A stretch of DNA of 46,345 nt from Bolinopsis microptera (lineage: Eukaryota; Ctenophora; Tentaculata; Lobata; Bolinopsidae), in the NCBI RefSeq assembly GCF_026151205.1, contig NW_026971803.1, forward strand, positions 1 through 46,345, read 5' to 3'. Shown here piece after piece: positions 34,501 through 43,599 of this stretch. Position numbers and translations under genes: made by a program. Every line of letters starts with the position of its first letter. The first letter of the stretch is position 1. The notes under the pieces were generated by a model, which searched no databases, was not told where the DNA came from, and saw only the letters and a list, made by a program, of their open reading frames with translations.

Positions 34501-36574
34501 CACTTATACTTTCTTGTTAATGTTTATTAACTTGTGGTTATGATAGCTCACAGCCCTACTGTTCACGGTTAACACTTATACTTTCTTGTTAATGTGTATT
34601 TTCAATTAACGTGGAGAAACTTGTGGTTATGATAGCTCACAGCCCTACTGTTCACGGTTAACACTTATACTTTCTTGTTAATGTTTATTTTCAATTAACG
34701 TGGAGAAACTTGTGGTTATGATAGCTCACAGCCCTACTGTTCACGGTTAACACTTGGGGGACACTTATACTTTCTTGTTAATGTTTATTTTCAATTAACG
34801 TGGAGAAACTTGTGGTTATGATAGCTCACAGCCCTACTGTTCACGGTTAACACTTATACTTTCTTGTTAATGTTATGATAGCTCACAGTCCTACTGTTCA
34901 CGGTTAACACTTATACATTCTTGTTAATGTTTATTTTCCATTAACGTGGAGAAACTTGTGGTTATGATAGCTCACAGCCCTACTGTTCACGGTTAACACT
35001 TATACTTTCTTGTGGTTATGATAGCTCACAGTCCTACTGTTCACGGTTAACACTTATACTTTCTTGTGGTTATGATAGCTCACAGCCCTACTGTTCACGG
35101 TTAACACTTATACTTTCTTGTGGTTATGATAGCTCACAGCCCTACTGTTCACGGTTAACACTTATACTTTCTTGTTAATAGCTCACAGCCCTACTGTTCA
35201 CGGTTAAGGGGGGGGGGGGGGGGGGGGGGGGGGGGTTCACCCTGATTTTTTTGTGAAACTTGGTTTCGAGATAGTAGTTGACCAACAAACTAGGACCAGT
35301 GACCGAACTTTTGAGGGGGTCCCGGACCCCAACCGCCAAACGGTGCCCGCGGGGCAGCCACGCCCATATTTGGTCCAAATTAGGCCCAATTTAGCCAAAT
35401 ACCCTGAACATGCCCAAAATCCAGATTTGAGGTGCTCTACTTGTAGCTAGTGGTCCCTTGAACTCGTATATGAATTTCCATCAAGATTGGACAAAAAATG
35501 ACTGAGTTATGAGCAAAAAACCATATGACCATATTTGGGCATACGCACCAAATTTGATCGATTTTGGCCCATATATTAGTCAAATATCAATATTTTTGAA
35601 TGAAACCAACTTTCTATGGAAGGTAAGCCTATACTACACATTCTCTATGATTATCAGCTCAGTATCTACCCAACTGTGGATTCTGTGTTCAAATAATCGC
35701 AAAAAATGAACAAAATTGCCCATATCTCAGTTCGCGATATTTGCAAAACTGATTTCGCTCAAAACAATAGAACTCAATAGGGTTTCAATATTTTTGCCTG
35801 AAAATTTCAGAATCAACGTAGAATTGCATTTCGACCTTAAGTTTTGGAACAGAATTTTGAGTTAGGCCTTTAAAAAAATTTGGCGGCCAAATTCTGAATT
35901 TCGCATTGCGAATTTTGGAATTTGGCCGCTAAATTTTTTTAAAGGCCTAACTCAAAATTCTGTCTCAAAACTTAAGGTCAAAATGCGATTCTACGTTGAT
36001 TCTGAAATTTTCAGGCAAAAATATTGAAACCCTATTGAGTTCTATTGTTTTGAACGAAATCAGTTTTGCAAATATCGCGAACCGAGATATGGGCAATTTT
36101 ATTCATTTTTTGCGATTATTTGAACACAGAATCCACAGTTGGGTGGGTACTGAGCTGATAATCATAGAGAATGTGAAGTATAGGCTTACCTTCCATATAA
36201 AGTTGGTTTCATTCAAAAATATTGATATTTGACCAATATATGGGCCAAAATCAATCAAATTTGGTGCGTATGCCCAAATATGGTCATATGGTTTTTTACT
36301 CATAACTCAGTCATTTTTTGTCCAATCTTGATGGAAATTCATATACGAATTCAGGGGACCACTAGCTACAAGTAGAGCACCTAAATTCTGGATTTTGGGC
36401 ATGTTCAGGGTATTTGGCTAAATTGGGCCTAATTTGGACCAAATATGGGCGTGGCTGCCCTGCGGGCACCGTTTGGCGGTTGGGGTCCGGGACCCCCTCA
36501 AAAGTTCGGTCACTGGTCCTAGTTTGTTGGTCAACTGCTATCTCGAAATTAAGTTTCACAAAAAAATCAGGGTG

Positions 36575-36610
<36 letters not shown>

Positions 36611-37866
36611 TTAACACTTATATACTTTCTTGTTATGACAGCTCACAGCCCTACTGTTCACGGTTAACACTTATACTTTCTTGTTATGACAGCTCACAGC
36701 CCTACTGTTCACGGTTAACACTTTTACTTTCTTGTTATGATAGCTCACAGCCCTACTGTTCACGGTTAACACTTATACTTTCTTGTTATGACAGCTCACA
36801 GCCCTACTGTTCACGGTTAACACTTTTACTTTCTTGTTATGATAGCTCACAGCCCTACTGTTCACGGTTAACACTTATACTTTCTTGTTATGACAGCTCA
36901 CAGCCCTACTGTTCACGGTTAACACTTATACTTTCTTGTTAATAGCTCACAGCCCTACTGTTCACGGTTAACACTTATACTTTCTTGTTAATGTGTATTT
37001 TCAATTACTAGGCTCAGTCGAATAATTCAATTTGTCTACTGTCTAGTATCTTATTATTTTTAAATTTGTTGAAATTCACTGTAATAACTTTAACACGGAG
37101 CCCCTGTCAGGTAAGGAGCTAGCAATAAGTGCGTTGGGAGCAGTGAGTAACGCAGCAGAAGAAGCTATTGTCCCCTTCCTAGGACAGGTTATGGAGCATC
37201 TCAAAGTTTACCTGACAGCCCCTGATACTGAGGACGGCATCAGGCTCAAGACCCAGGCTATTGACACTCTCAGTGTGTTTGCTAGAAAGATAGGTAAGTC
37301 TCGGGCAATAGTTTCACTTTTTAAGATTATTGGTAGACTTACTTTAGGATCGGACGGCATCTGTTCTGAGTCTCTTTAGTTATGTTAAATGTAAGATGTT
37401 ATTTAAAAAAACAAAATTTCTGTCACAGGAAAGGAAACGTTCAGCCCTATGGCAGCAGAGTGCGTGCAGCTTGGTATTGCTAATCTGTCCTCCGCTGACG
37501 ATCCAGACCTTAGACGATGTATTTACAGGTATCCTCAACTTTTTTAATATCACGTGTATACAGGTATCCTCAACTTTTTAATATCACGTGTTTTTGGATT
37601 CGACCAAAAAACGTATTGCCATATTTTACCCTTCTTCCCAGATACTAGATAATGTAATGCGTATATATCCACCGGGTTGTCTATATTGACTGTTGTGTAA
37701 TGCGTATATCTACCGGGTTGTCTATATTATTATTTTAACTGTTTCTATATTGACTGTTTCCTTCTCCAGTTTGTTTGCGGCAATATCATCTACATGTCCT
37801 GAAGCTCTTTACCCATGTCTTGACCCAATCGTAAAGAAAATGTTCGAGACCTTAGAGAGCACTGAG
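26381..37866 (+). CDS. IPO4: Importin-4, N-terminal 14 exons
   Basis: A karyopherin-beta that carries histones and ribosomal proteins into the nucleus. Fourteen exons chain in phase: 26381-26514, 26842-26962, 29680-29826, 30171-30287, 30575-30692, 30872-31077, 31266-31410, 32191-32268, 32585-32668, 32859-32965, 33491-33671, 37111-37293, 37429-37528 and 37770-37866, giving about 606 residues. It aligns throughout with human importin-4: LEQIIAQLLVPDSNAIQAA at the start, IRQYAATILRQ, VRNAALYALGQFAEHFQP, GKELAISALGAV, and DDPDLRRCIYSLFAA near the end. These are HEAT repeats with an acidic loop (DIDEDED) in exon 7. The usual protein is about 1080 residues; the C-terminal HEAT repeats are not seen before the window ends. 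Introns carry a LINE, a MITE, a palindromic element and a splice-donor array. Confidence 0.92.
27058..27329 (+). repeat. 272-bp direct repeat, left of LINE insertion
   Basis: Matches 29223-29494 with one substitution seen (GTAGCCGTAT versus GTAGCCCTAT). The two repeats flank a truncated R2/NeSL-type LINE in importin-4 intron 2. The best reading is a very long target-site duplication; long terminal repeats are the alternative, but the enclosed gene is of non-LTR type. Confidence 0.85.
27330..27412 (+). repeat. Templated filler at the 5' junction of the LINE insertion
   Basis: Two short patches copied from the adjacent 272 bp repeat. ATATTACTGATTGGGTAGAAA continues across the repeat end as a copy of about 27259-27283, and then about 60 bp from CTTAAACTGTACAAAATACA copies 27103-27162. 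This patchwork looks like template switching while the 5' end of the new copy was being joined. Confidence 0.75.
27413..29222 (+). mobile_element. 5'-truncated LINE of the R2/NeSL (restriction-like endonuclease) type
   Basis: Insert between the two 272 bp repeats in importin-4 intron 2. It contains the C-terminal part of the element's protein (27429-28679), then about 540 bp of 3' UTR with no poly(A) tail, as is common for R2/NeSL elements. The reverse transcriptase is missing. A much older copy of its 3' part lies at 16830-17580. Confidence 0.75.
27429..28679 (+). pseudogene. LINE protein C-terminus: zinc knuckle plus restriction-like endonuclease
   Basis: 416 codons open, truncated at the 5' side with no reverse transcriptase. 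About residues 188-205 form CKLCGDKLGTVPHILAGC, the C-x2-C-x7-H-x4-C knuckle typical of elements with a restriction-like endonuclease. About 290-340 read RPDLVLFS, WWELTVPSE and KLDRYNSL, fitting the PD...E-x-T...K..RY catalytic pattern of that PD-(D/E)XK-type nuclease. SFAVEVGAKGVVAAS follows, a block found downstream of it in this clade. The enzyme nicks DNA so that reverse transcription can start from the target. The frame is intact but cannot work alone. The first codon, GTG, is only the start of the open stretch. Confidence 0.75.
29223..29494 (+). repeat. 272-bp direct repeat, right of LINE insertion
   Basis: Right partner of 27058-27329. After it the sequence continues as ordinary intron to the exon 3 acceptor at 29679. 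Confidence 0.85.
29838..29965. repeat. 9-bp microsatellite (ATGTTAAAT)n, intron 3 of importin-4
   Basis: About 13 units directly after the exon 3 donor (GTGAGT at 29827), decaying at the 3' side into TTTTAAAATA variants. Confidence 0.9.
31195..31262. repeat. Short AATCAGTAACC array, intron 6 of importin-4
   Basis: Five or six units of about 11 bp end at the polypyrimidine-poor acceptor CAATTACAG of exon 7. Confidence 0.8.
31516..31546. repeat. Poly-G tract (31 G), intron 7 of importin-4
   Basis: An isolated run of 31 G without flanking inverted repeats, unlike the other homopolymers in this window. It could form G-quadruplexes. The length as given is likely unreliable. Confidence 0.85.
31547..32190. 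other. Remainder of importin-4 intron 7
   Basis: AT-rich with no coding pattern or repeat family recognised up to the acceptor TTTTTCAG of exon 8. Confidence 0.5.
32997..33159. mobile_element. MITE, copy 2, in importin-4 intron 10
   Basis: Starts GGGGTGGTTCACATATTACG and ends with the complement TAATATGTGAACGACCCC. It shares interior blocks with the element at 9216-9416 (AATCAGTTTTACACATAGC, ACACTAGCGTAATCATTCG). Its C-tract is only about 11 long, so it shows what the family looks like without homopolymer expansion. A TA duplication is not clear here. Confidence 0.75.
33640..35207 (+). repeat. Tandem array of the importin-4 exon 11/intron 11 junction, block 1
   Basis: The last ~31 coding bases of exon 11 (GTTATGATAGCTCACAG to GTTCACG), its 5' splice site (GTTAAC) and the first ~25 intron bases are repeated head to tail. 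With block 2 I count 29 occurrences of TTCACGGTTAA including the genuine junction at 33671. Units come in three lengths, about 54, 72 and 90 bp; the longest take in more of the exon (GTGGAGAAACTTGTGG). Each unit therefore holds an exonic stub plus a complete copy of the donor. Reading through the first donor meets an in-frame TAA at once (GGT TAA). Confidence 0.92.
35208..36610. mobile_element. 1.4-kb palindromic TTAA-target transposon with poly-G/poly-C ends
   Basis: Left arm (35208 to about 35900) and right arm (about 35915-36610) are near-perfect inverted copies of about 690 bp, meeting near 35908. The ends are G28 and C34, each followed by the stem GGTTCACCCTGATTTTTTTG or its complement. 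It splits one unit of the exon-junction array at TTAA, which is duplicated (35204-35207 and 36611-36614). TTAA duplication is the mark of piggyBac- and Kolobok-type transposases. There is no transposase inside, and the open frames in the arms are mirror images without domains. It is a non-autonomous foldback element; removal of one TTAA and the insert restores the array unit. Confidence 0.85.
36611..37005 (+). repeat. Exon 11/intron 11 junction array, block 2
   Basis: Continuation of the array after the palindromic element, with seven further junction copies. Units here are mostly about 50 bp and read GTTATGACAGCTCACAG or GTTATGATAGCTCACAG. The array stops about 105 bp before the genuine exon 12 acceptor (37109-37110). 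Confidence 0.9.
37524..37590 (+). repeat. 34-bp tandem duplication across the importin-4 exon 13 donor
   Basis: TACAGGTATCCTCAACTTTT plus TTAATATCACGTG is present twice. The first copy spans the exon 13 donor (exon ends at 37528, ACAG|GTATCC); the second recreates the same donor sequence in the intron. Confidence 0.85.
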
Positions 37867-38310
37867 GTTAGTCCATCTTATTATGTTTTCTAGATTTTTA
37901 AACAATTTTTTCAGTAGCAGAAAATTTCGCGAACTGGTTTGTGGATTATGGAGTTAGTAAATTAAATGAGTTGAAATAAAAGTAAAATTGCACCATAACA
38001 TGCCATTTGCAATGTCAGAATTCAGATTCTGCTTGATATATAACATTCTATTCAGATAAAATCTGCTTTATAAAATAAGTCTGTTTTTAAATAAAAATCT
38101 GGTTTCAAATTAGTGTTGAACAAATATAACTTAATTTTTCAAAAACTGCAAGGGCCAAGGTAGTAGTAATTGTAAACAATCACAATTTACCGATAATATC
38201 TAAAAATTGTTCAACTCGTTTATAAAGAATCTTACATAAATCATCTTAGTAACGCAAAGTCATAAATCTGCGATGATAAGAAATAATAAAAATGAACATG
38301 CTTCAGTGAC
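37867..38310. other. Sequence after importin-4 exon 14
   Basis: The donor GTTAGT at 37867 opens an intron. The next importin-4 exon is not found between here and 46345 on plus. This 440 bp is AT-rich and featureless. Confidence 0.5.
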
Positions 38311-38835
38311 TAGGGTTTGCAACCGATATTATCGGCGATAATTTGTGAAAAAGTCATTATCGGTTATCGGCGATAATTTCTAACCGATAAACCGATAATA
38401 TCATCATTTTTTTTCTTCAAAAATTATTTCCAAAAGGTTCGAAATTCCGTAAAATCACGATTAAAGTCATCTTACACACTATATGACTGATGACGTCATA
38501 ATTAGTTTCAAAACAACACACGATCCACGCCCCGCGTTTGTATTTGATCGCTCATTTGCTCAAATTGTTAATTGATTAACGTGCTTGGTTGTTCCCTGTC
38601 GTGTCCTGTGAGTGTAAAAACTGTTTTATTTGAATTTGATATGGCAACCAACGAGATCTGGAAACATTTCAAAAAAATAAATAAATAAATAAATAAATAA
38701 AGTCAATTTTTACAGCACAGCAATATATATCTAAATATCAGATCCTCTGTAATCATAATGTATAAAAAAAGGAGCTTTTCTCTGTGCTGAAGGATGAATC
38801 AAGGCAGATCATGGTTCTGTTAGCAGGCCACCCTA
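38311..38835. mobile_element. hAT-like element candidate
   Basis: The left end TAGGGTTTGCAACCGATATT is followed by repeated CCGATAATATCGG-type palindromes, as in subterminal regions of hAT elements. A possible right end, GGCCACCCTA, lies at 38835. The matching inverted part is short (TAGGGT) and I find no 8 bp target duplication, so the right border is tentative. Confidence 0.35.
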
Positions 38836-39444
38836 GTTATGGACAATACATATATATAAAATAATTAAATTATAATTTTAAAATTGTGTCAAGATTGAAC
38901 TAAAACATAACTCAGGGTAAAATAGACGTATTCCCTTCGTCAAATTAACTATTTACAATACTAAACTTAAACGAACTCCGGGTAAAATAAACGTAATCCC
39001 TTTGTCAAACTTGCTATTTACAATAAGTTAATAAATTAATACGGTTGAAAATTATTTCATATTCAATAACAATGTAGCATCAATATAATTGATACAAATG
39101 AGGAGCATACAGTGAGAATTGCACATAACAGGAGGACTGGAGGTATGGAGCAATAATGATTGACAGTGCACCTTTCCACTGATGTTCCTAATTTCCTGTA
39201 ATAGCTTAATAGGCATGGAAATACTTTGATTGCAGGGGATAGATTGGATTCACTTATGTACTGAGATAACTTAACCGAAATAACATAAGTCATAACTGCC
39301 TAGATACATTGGCTAGTGTTGGGTGGGATCATGAATTTATCGTAAGAGTTATCCCCTTGGTAATTCTCATCAGTTAGCAACATATTCATAAGAGTTTCTT
39401 TGTATAACTTAGAAAATTTCTTAACGTCGTCACACTCTCTAAGG

Positions 39445-40552
39445 CACAGTGGGCTGTGAGTGGGGGTCATGCTAGCATAGGGTATTTTAGACCATCACAC
39501 ATGCCCCTAACTTTGTTTCTAAGGTAATTTGGGTACAAAAATACGATTCCAATCATTTACAGGGCCGAAAATGTCTCAGAAAAAATTTTTGGGCCGATTT
39601 TAAGCAATCTTGTAGTCCAAAAATAGGAGGCTGATCCCAGGAAAAGTTGTTTTTTTAGAGGTTTAATCAATTTTAAAGCTCTTTTATGAACTGTAAACGA
39701 AGGAAGCTATCTTAGGAACTCAAATCTTTTTGAATTATGAAAAAATATTGATCAGAACAAAAGTTGTGCCCATTTATATGACCAAAATTTTCTGAAACAC
39801 CAAAATTGTTCCTGTTATTTTCAAAAATTTCGTTTAAAATCACGATTTTTTGGATTTTTATCAATTTTAACTATAATAATTGTGATATTTTGATTTTTCA
39901 TCCATATGCATCTGGTCTAGGATGCAAAAAATGCCACAAACATGGAGAATAACTAAATATGTCAATTTAATAGCAAAATTGAGCTCATAAATTATCTAAA
40001 AATGCAGCAAATTTTACCCAATTTTTGAGTTTCTTAATTTTGTAAACAGAGTTCCCCCAAAAGTTCCCAAAGTGATTCTTATTGCATCTGATAGGGAATT
40101 GTCTAAGCTTTCTGATGATACCATGCATTATACCGAACTATTGCAAACCAACAACGATTTCTGTCGTTAAATACCCCAAAAATTGCCTAAAATACACGCC
40201 ATAAAAAAGGCGCGGTCAAAAATCAGGTGAAAATGTTAAAGTCACACAGTTTTTTTTAGATGGCTGAGTATTCTTAAGTACTATACTGTATTTCAATTAT
40301 TAAAAACTGCCTTGATCAGGCATTTTAGCCCAAAATAATAAATATTAGGCAATTTTTGGCTAAAAAAGGCAAAATTTCTTGACAGTGAAAAATGCTATTT
40401 TTTCACGCGACGCCATTTTGGCATCTTGCAAAGTTTTTAATTACGGTTTTTTGCATGAAATCGGGCTAGCGTTTTACAATAAGGAAAGCTTATTTTCAAA
40501 GAAATTTAAGAAAGTCGATTTTAGGCCTATGCTAGCATGGTAGCCCACTGTG
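39445..40552. mobile_element. Transib-like non-autonomous element with RSS-type CACAGTG ends
   Basis: It begins CACAGTGGGCT at 39445 and ends AGCCCACTGTG at 40552. A second inverted block, CATGCTAGCATAGG, lies inside each end. TAAGG is duplicated on both sides (39440-39444, 40553-40557). Removing the element and one TAAGG reconnects LINE ORF2 in frame with about 45 further codons, ending at a stop at 39300-39302, which confirms the borders independently. CACAGTG plus a 5 bp duplication is the pattern of Transib/RAG-type transposition. There is no coding sequence inside, so it needs a transposase from elsewhere. Another CAC-ended superfamily remains possible. Confidence 0.72.
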
Positions 40553-43433
40553 TAAGGGACTTTGGTAATATGTTCCAGGCCTTAGTTCCTAGATAGTTAA
40601 ACTCCTTGTGAGATCTTGATTTAGGAGTATAAAGATTGCAGTTTTCTGCCTCACGTGATCCACCAGAAATATACGAGAATTTCCCGATAAAATGCTTTGG
40701 ACATGTTTCATTGATTATACGGTACATATATGAGCTAAGATGAACCTGTCGTCTCAAATGGAGAGGAAGCCATCCCATATTTTTGTATACATTAACCGAC
40801 CTCTCTCTGATGTTTACATCTAGGGCTATTTTAGCAACCTTTTTGTACATGATATCTAACTCTCCTAGTCGTTTTTTATATGTTCTTGACCAGATGGTGT
40901 CTAAGTAGTCAAAATGTGGCAACATAAGTGCATTAGCAAACATCTTCCTGAACTTAAGAGGGAGAAGTTTTTTTGATCTATACATAGCACCAATTCTTTT
41001 GGATATCTTTTTCTTAATGTTATCAATATGTTCATTAAATGTCAATCTGCTGTCAACTATAAGTCCAAGGTACTTATGGGATTTAGTTTCACAGATTACC
41101 AAAGTAAGGTCATCACAAATTTCAACAAGGATGGCATCAAGGTTAGGCTTAGAGTCAAGGATCATTAGTTTTGTTTTTTCATTATTCAGGGATAGTTTAT
41201 TAGCCTGAAGCCATCTGATAACTAATTTCAACTCTTGTTTGATGTTACCATAGTTTCCTCTAGATATATTGTCAAAATATAATGCACCGTCATCAGCAAA
41301 TAGATAAGGTTTAGAAAATAGGCATGCATTAGGCAGGTCATTGATAAAAATGCTGAATAGAATTGGTCCTAATATACTTCCTTGAGGCACTCCAGAGTTC
41401 AATGAATGTAAACTGCTTATCCTACTCCCAACTCTAGTTTGCTGTAATCTATCTGTGAGGAAGCTCCTAAACCAGCTCAATGCAGTATCTTTTATTCCAT
41501 AATGCTTCAGCTTTTGAATGAGAATATCATGGTTAACAGTATCAAATGCCTTTCTGATGTCCAGGAAGATAATTGCAGGATGCTTGGCACTGTTCTTAGC
41601 AGTAAATATACGATCAAACAGATCTAACATGAGATAAGTTGTAGAGTGATCTTTACGGAAACCATATTGATGCTCTGAAAGTATTCCCTTTTCATCAAGA
41701 TATTGAGTCAGTTGGGAGTTCACACAAAATTCGATGCACTTTCCAAGAATCGGTAAAATTGAGATTGGTCGATAATTACTAGGATTCTCAGTATCACCAT
41801 CCTTATGGATTGGGGTGACTTTTGCAACCTTGCAGCTGTTTGGCATGATGCCACTGGATAAACTCAAATTTACAAGATGTGTTAATGGAGCAATAAATGC
41901 AGGTAAAATTTGTCTAAACACTCTCAATGGTATATGATCATTAGTGGATTTGCTACAAGGGATACTTGCCACATAGTCTAAGATATTGGACTCAGTTATT
42001 TCAGTAAAGCTATTCAAGCTGGTCTCGTTGTCAATCTGCTCATTTTGTAGATAAGATAGAAATTCATTTTCATTTTCCAGCTGCACTTCTGCTTGGATCT
42101 TTGGACCTATTTCAGCAAAATATTTATTGGTGGTTTCAGCATCAAGATTGTTATTGATATTGTTAGCTTTAACAGGCAGATTTGATGCTGTCTTTATCGT
42201 TTTCCATACACCCTTTAGATCATTCATGGCACACTTGGCTTTCAGTTCTGTTGCTAAGTTAGTCTTCCTATTAATTCTAGACAAATAGGTTGAATAGTTT
42301 CTCTGCCGTTTATATGCCATCCATAATGAGTCACATTTATTACAGTGTATAAGACCATTTGGATGTATACGTCTGTTCTTGTTGTGTGTTAAAAATTTAC
42401 GGTAAAGTTTCCCTTTCAATTTCTTACTTTCTAAAAATTCTGGAGATGGCTTATGGATGTAATCACTATGGCACTTAATTTGTTTAATTGGACAGAAGTG
42501 ATCATAGTAGTGATCAATATGTTCGTTTAAACCATCAACTGCATCATTCAGACTAGTTGAATCTATTATTGGTCTATAATCACAGGTTTCCAAAAATTCT
42601 TTAAGAGCAGTAACATTCATTTTGCTGTGATCTCTTATTAGTAACTTCTTGAATTTTGAGGCCTTATGCACATTGAAATCGACAATGAACTTTACGACCT
42701 GATGATCTCCTATACAATCATCAAGGACTTTGCAGTCAAGAAACTTGGAGTAAGTGTTTGTTATGACAACATCGATTGTGGTCTTTGTGATTCTGTTTCC
42801 TAGTTTAGCAATGCGGGTAATATCCTGAACTACCTGTACCATTCCAAACATTTTCATTGTAATGTCTAATTTCTTATAGTTCATACTGCTGATGTTGTTT
42901 TGGTCTACATTTACATCACCCAGCCAAATAACATTCTTACTTCCTATACTCATCATGCAGTCTGTCATATAATCTAAAAATTTGTCAAGAGGACTAAACA
43001 ACTCAGATCTGTAGAAACAGCAGATGAAAATATTGCAATCTGTAAGATGGATCCAAATAGCCTCGATTTGGTCATATTGCAAAACTAAGTTTAGTTGAAT
43101 CATTTTAAACTTTATGTGCTCACTGATGAGAATGCCACATCCCCCATGACCATTGTCGTTAGGACGGTCTTTGCGGATAAAAGTAAAATTCTTGGGTAGG
43201 TTTGGACTGGCTGAGTCAATATCCGACTTAAGATTTGTTTCATTCAGGCATAAAACATCTAATTTCTCTTTCCAGATTAGATCTTGGATTTCAAGACATT
43301 TTGGCATACCTGTTAGTCCTCCCTGCATGTTGCAATGTCCCACTGCAAGCTTTTTGGCATGGTATGAAACTGTGATTTTACTAATGCACGGGTTAATGCA
43401 AGAACTGCTGTGAGAGCATGAAAATTTTTCCAA
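40527..43433 (-). CDS. LINE ORF2: endonuclease and reverse transcriptase
   Basis: 968 residues as it stands. About 30-250 is an apurinic-type endonuclease with N35, E65 (LNET), D173/N175 (LGDVN), D221 and D243/H244 all present. About 530-800 is the reverse transcriptase, with catalytic aspartates D625 (FLDIRKAFD) and D714/D715 (FADD), and GVPQGSILGP. The tail has the KAWNILP block. Together they nick the target and copy the element's RNA there. The final ~10 residues are read from the inserted Transib-like element and end at its TAG. The original ~45-codon tail survives on the far side (39300-39439). The clade is CR1/L2/Crack-like by motif style; not resolved further. Confidence 0.9.
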   Translation of the reverse strand: MEKFSCSHSSSCINPCISKITVSYHAKKLAVGHCNMQGGLTGMPKCLEIQDLIWKEKLDVLCLNETNLKSDIDSASPNLPKNFTFIRKDRPNDNGHGGCGILISEHIKFKMIQLNLVLQYDQIEAIWIHLTDCNIFICCFYRSELFSPLDKFLDYMTDCMMSIGSKNVIWLGDVNVDQNNISSMNYKKLDITMKMFGMVQVVQDITRIAKLGNRITKTTIDVVITNTYSKFLDCKVLDDCIGDHQVVKFIVDFNVHKASKFKKLLIRDHSKMNVTALKEFLETCDYRPIIDSTSLNDAVDGLNEHIDHYYDHFCPIKQIKCHSDYIHKPSPEFLESKKLKGKLYRKFLTHNKNRRIHPNGLIHCNKCDSLWMAYKRQRNYSTYLSRINRKTNLATELKAKCAMNDLKGVWKTIKTASNLPVKANNINNNLDAETTNKYFAEIGPKIQAEVQLENENEFLSYLQNEQIDNETSLNSFTEITESNILDYVASIPCSKSTNDHIPLRVFRQILPAFIAPLTHLVNLSLSSGIMPNSCKVAKVTPIHKDGDTENPSNYRPISILPILGKCIEFCVNSQLTQYLDEKGILSEHQYGFRKDHSTTYLMLDLFDRIFTAKNSAKHPAIIFLDIRKAFDTVNHDILIQKLKHYGIKDTALSWFRSFLTDRLQQTRVGSRISSLHSLNSGVPQGSILGPILFSIFINDLPNACLFSKPYLFADDGALYFDNISRGNYGNIKQELKLVIRWLQANKLSLNNEKTKLMILDSKPNLDAILVEICDDLTLVICETKSHKYLGLIVDSRLTFNEHIDNIKKKISKRIGAMYRSKKLLPLKFRKMFANALMLPHFDYLDTIWSRTYKKRLGELDIMYKKVAKIALDVNIRERSVNVYKNMGWLPLHLRRQVHLSSYMYRIINETCPKHFIGKFSYISGGSREAENCNLYTPKSRSHKEFNYLGTKAWNILPKSLTQWATMLA

Positions 43434-43599
43434 TTTATGCTGCTATAAACTTGTCAGAATAAGATAAATTGCAGAACTGGCAAATTTGTATGAGATAATA
43501 ACAAAACTTTCTAAAACTTCAATAAACATGAGGAACAATGTGTAATTATCCCTTATCTAGAATCTAGATGAAATAAATGTTAACAATCTTTCTGAAAAT

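Noticed and set aside
35175-36667. Paired ORFs with the same peptides on both strands
   Set aside because: They are mirror images made by the two arms of the palindromic TTAA element. No domain is recognisable and the poly-Pro runs come from homopolymer C/G.
39063-39293. Minus-strand ORF of 76 codons downstream of LINE ORF2
   Set aside because: It lies in the LINE 3' UTR after the native ORF2 stop (39300-39302) and has no recognisable domain.
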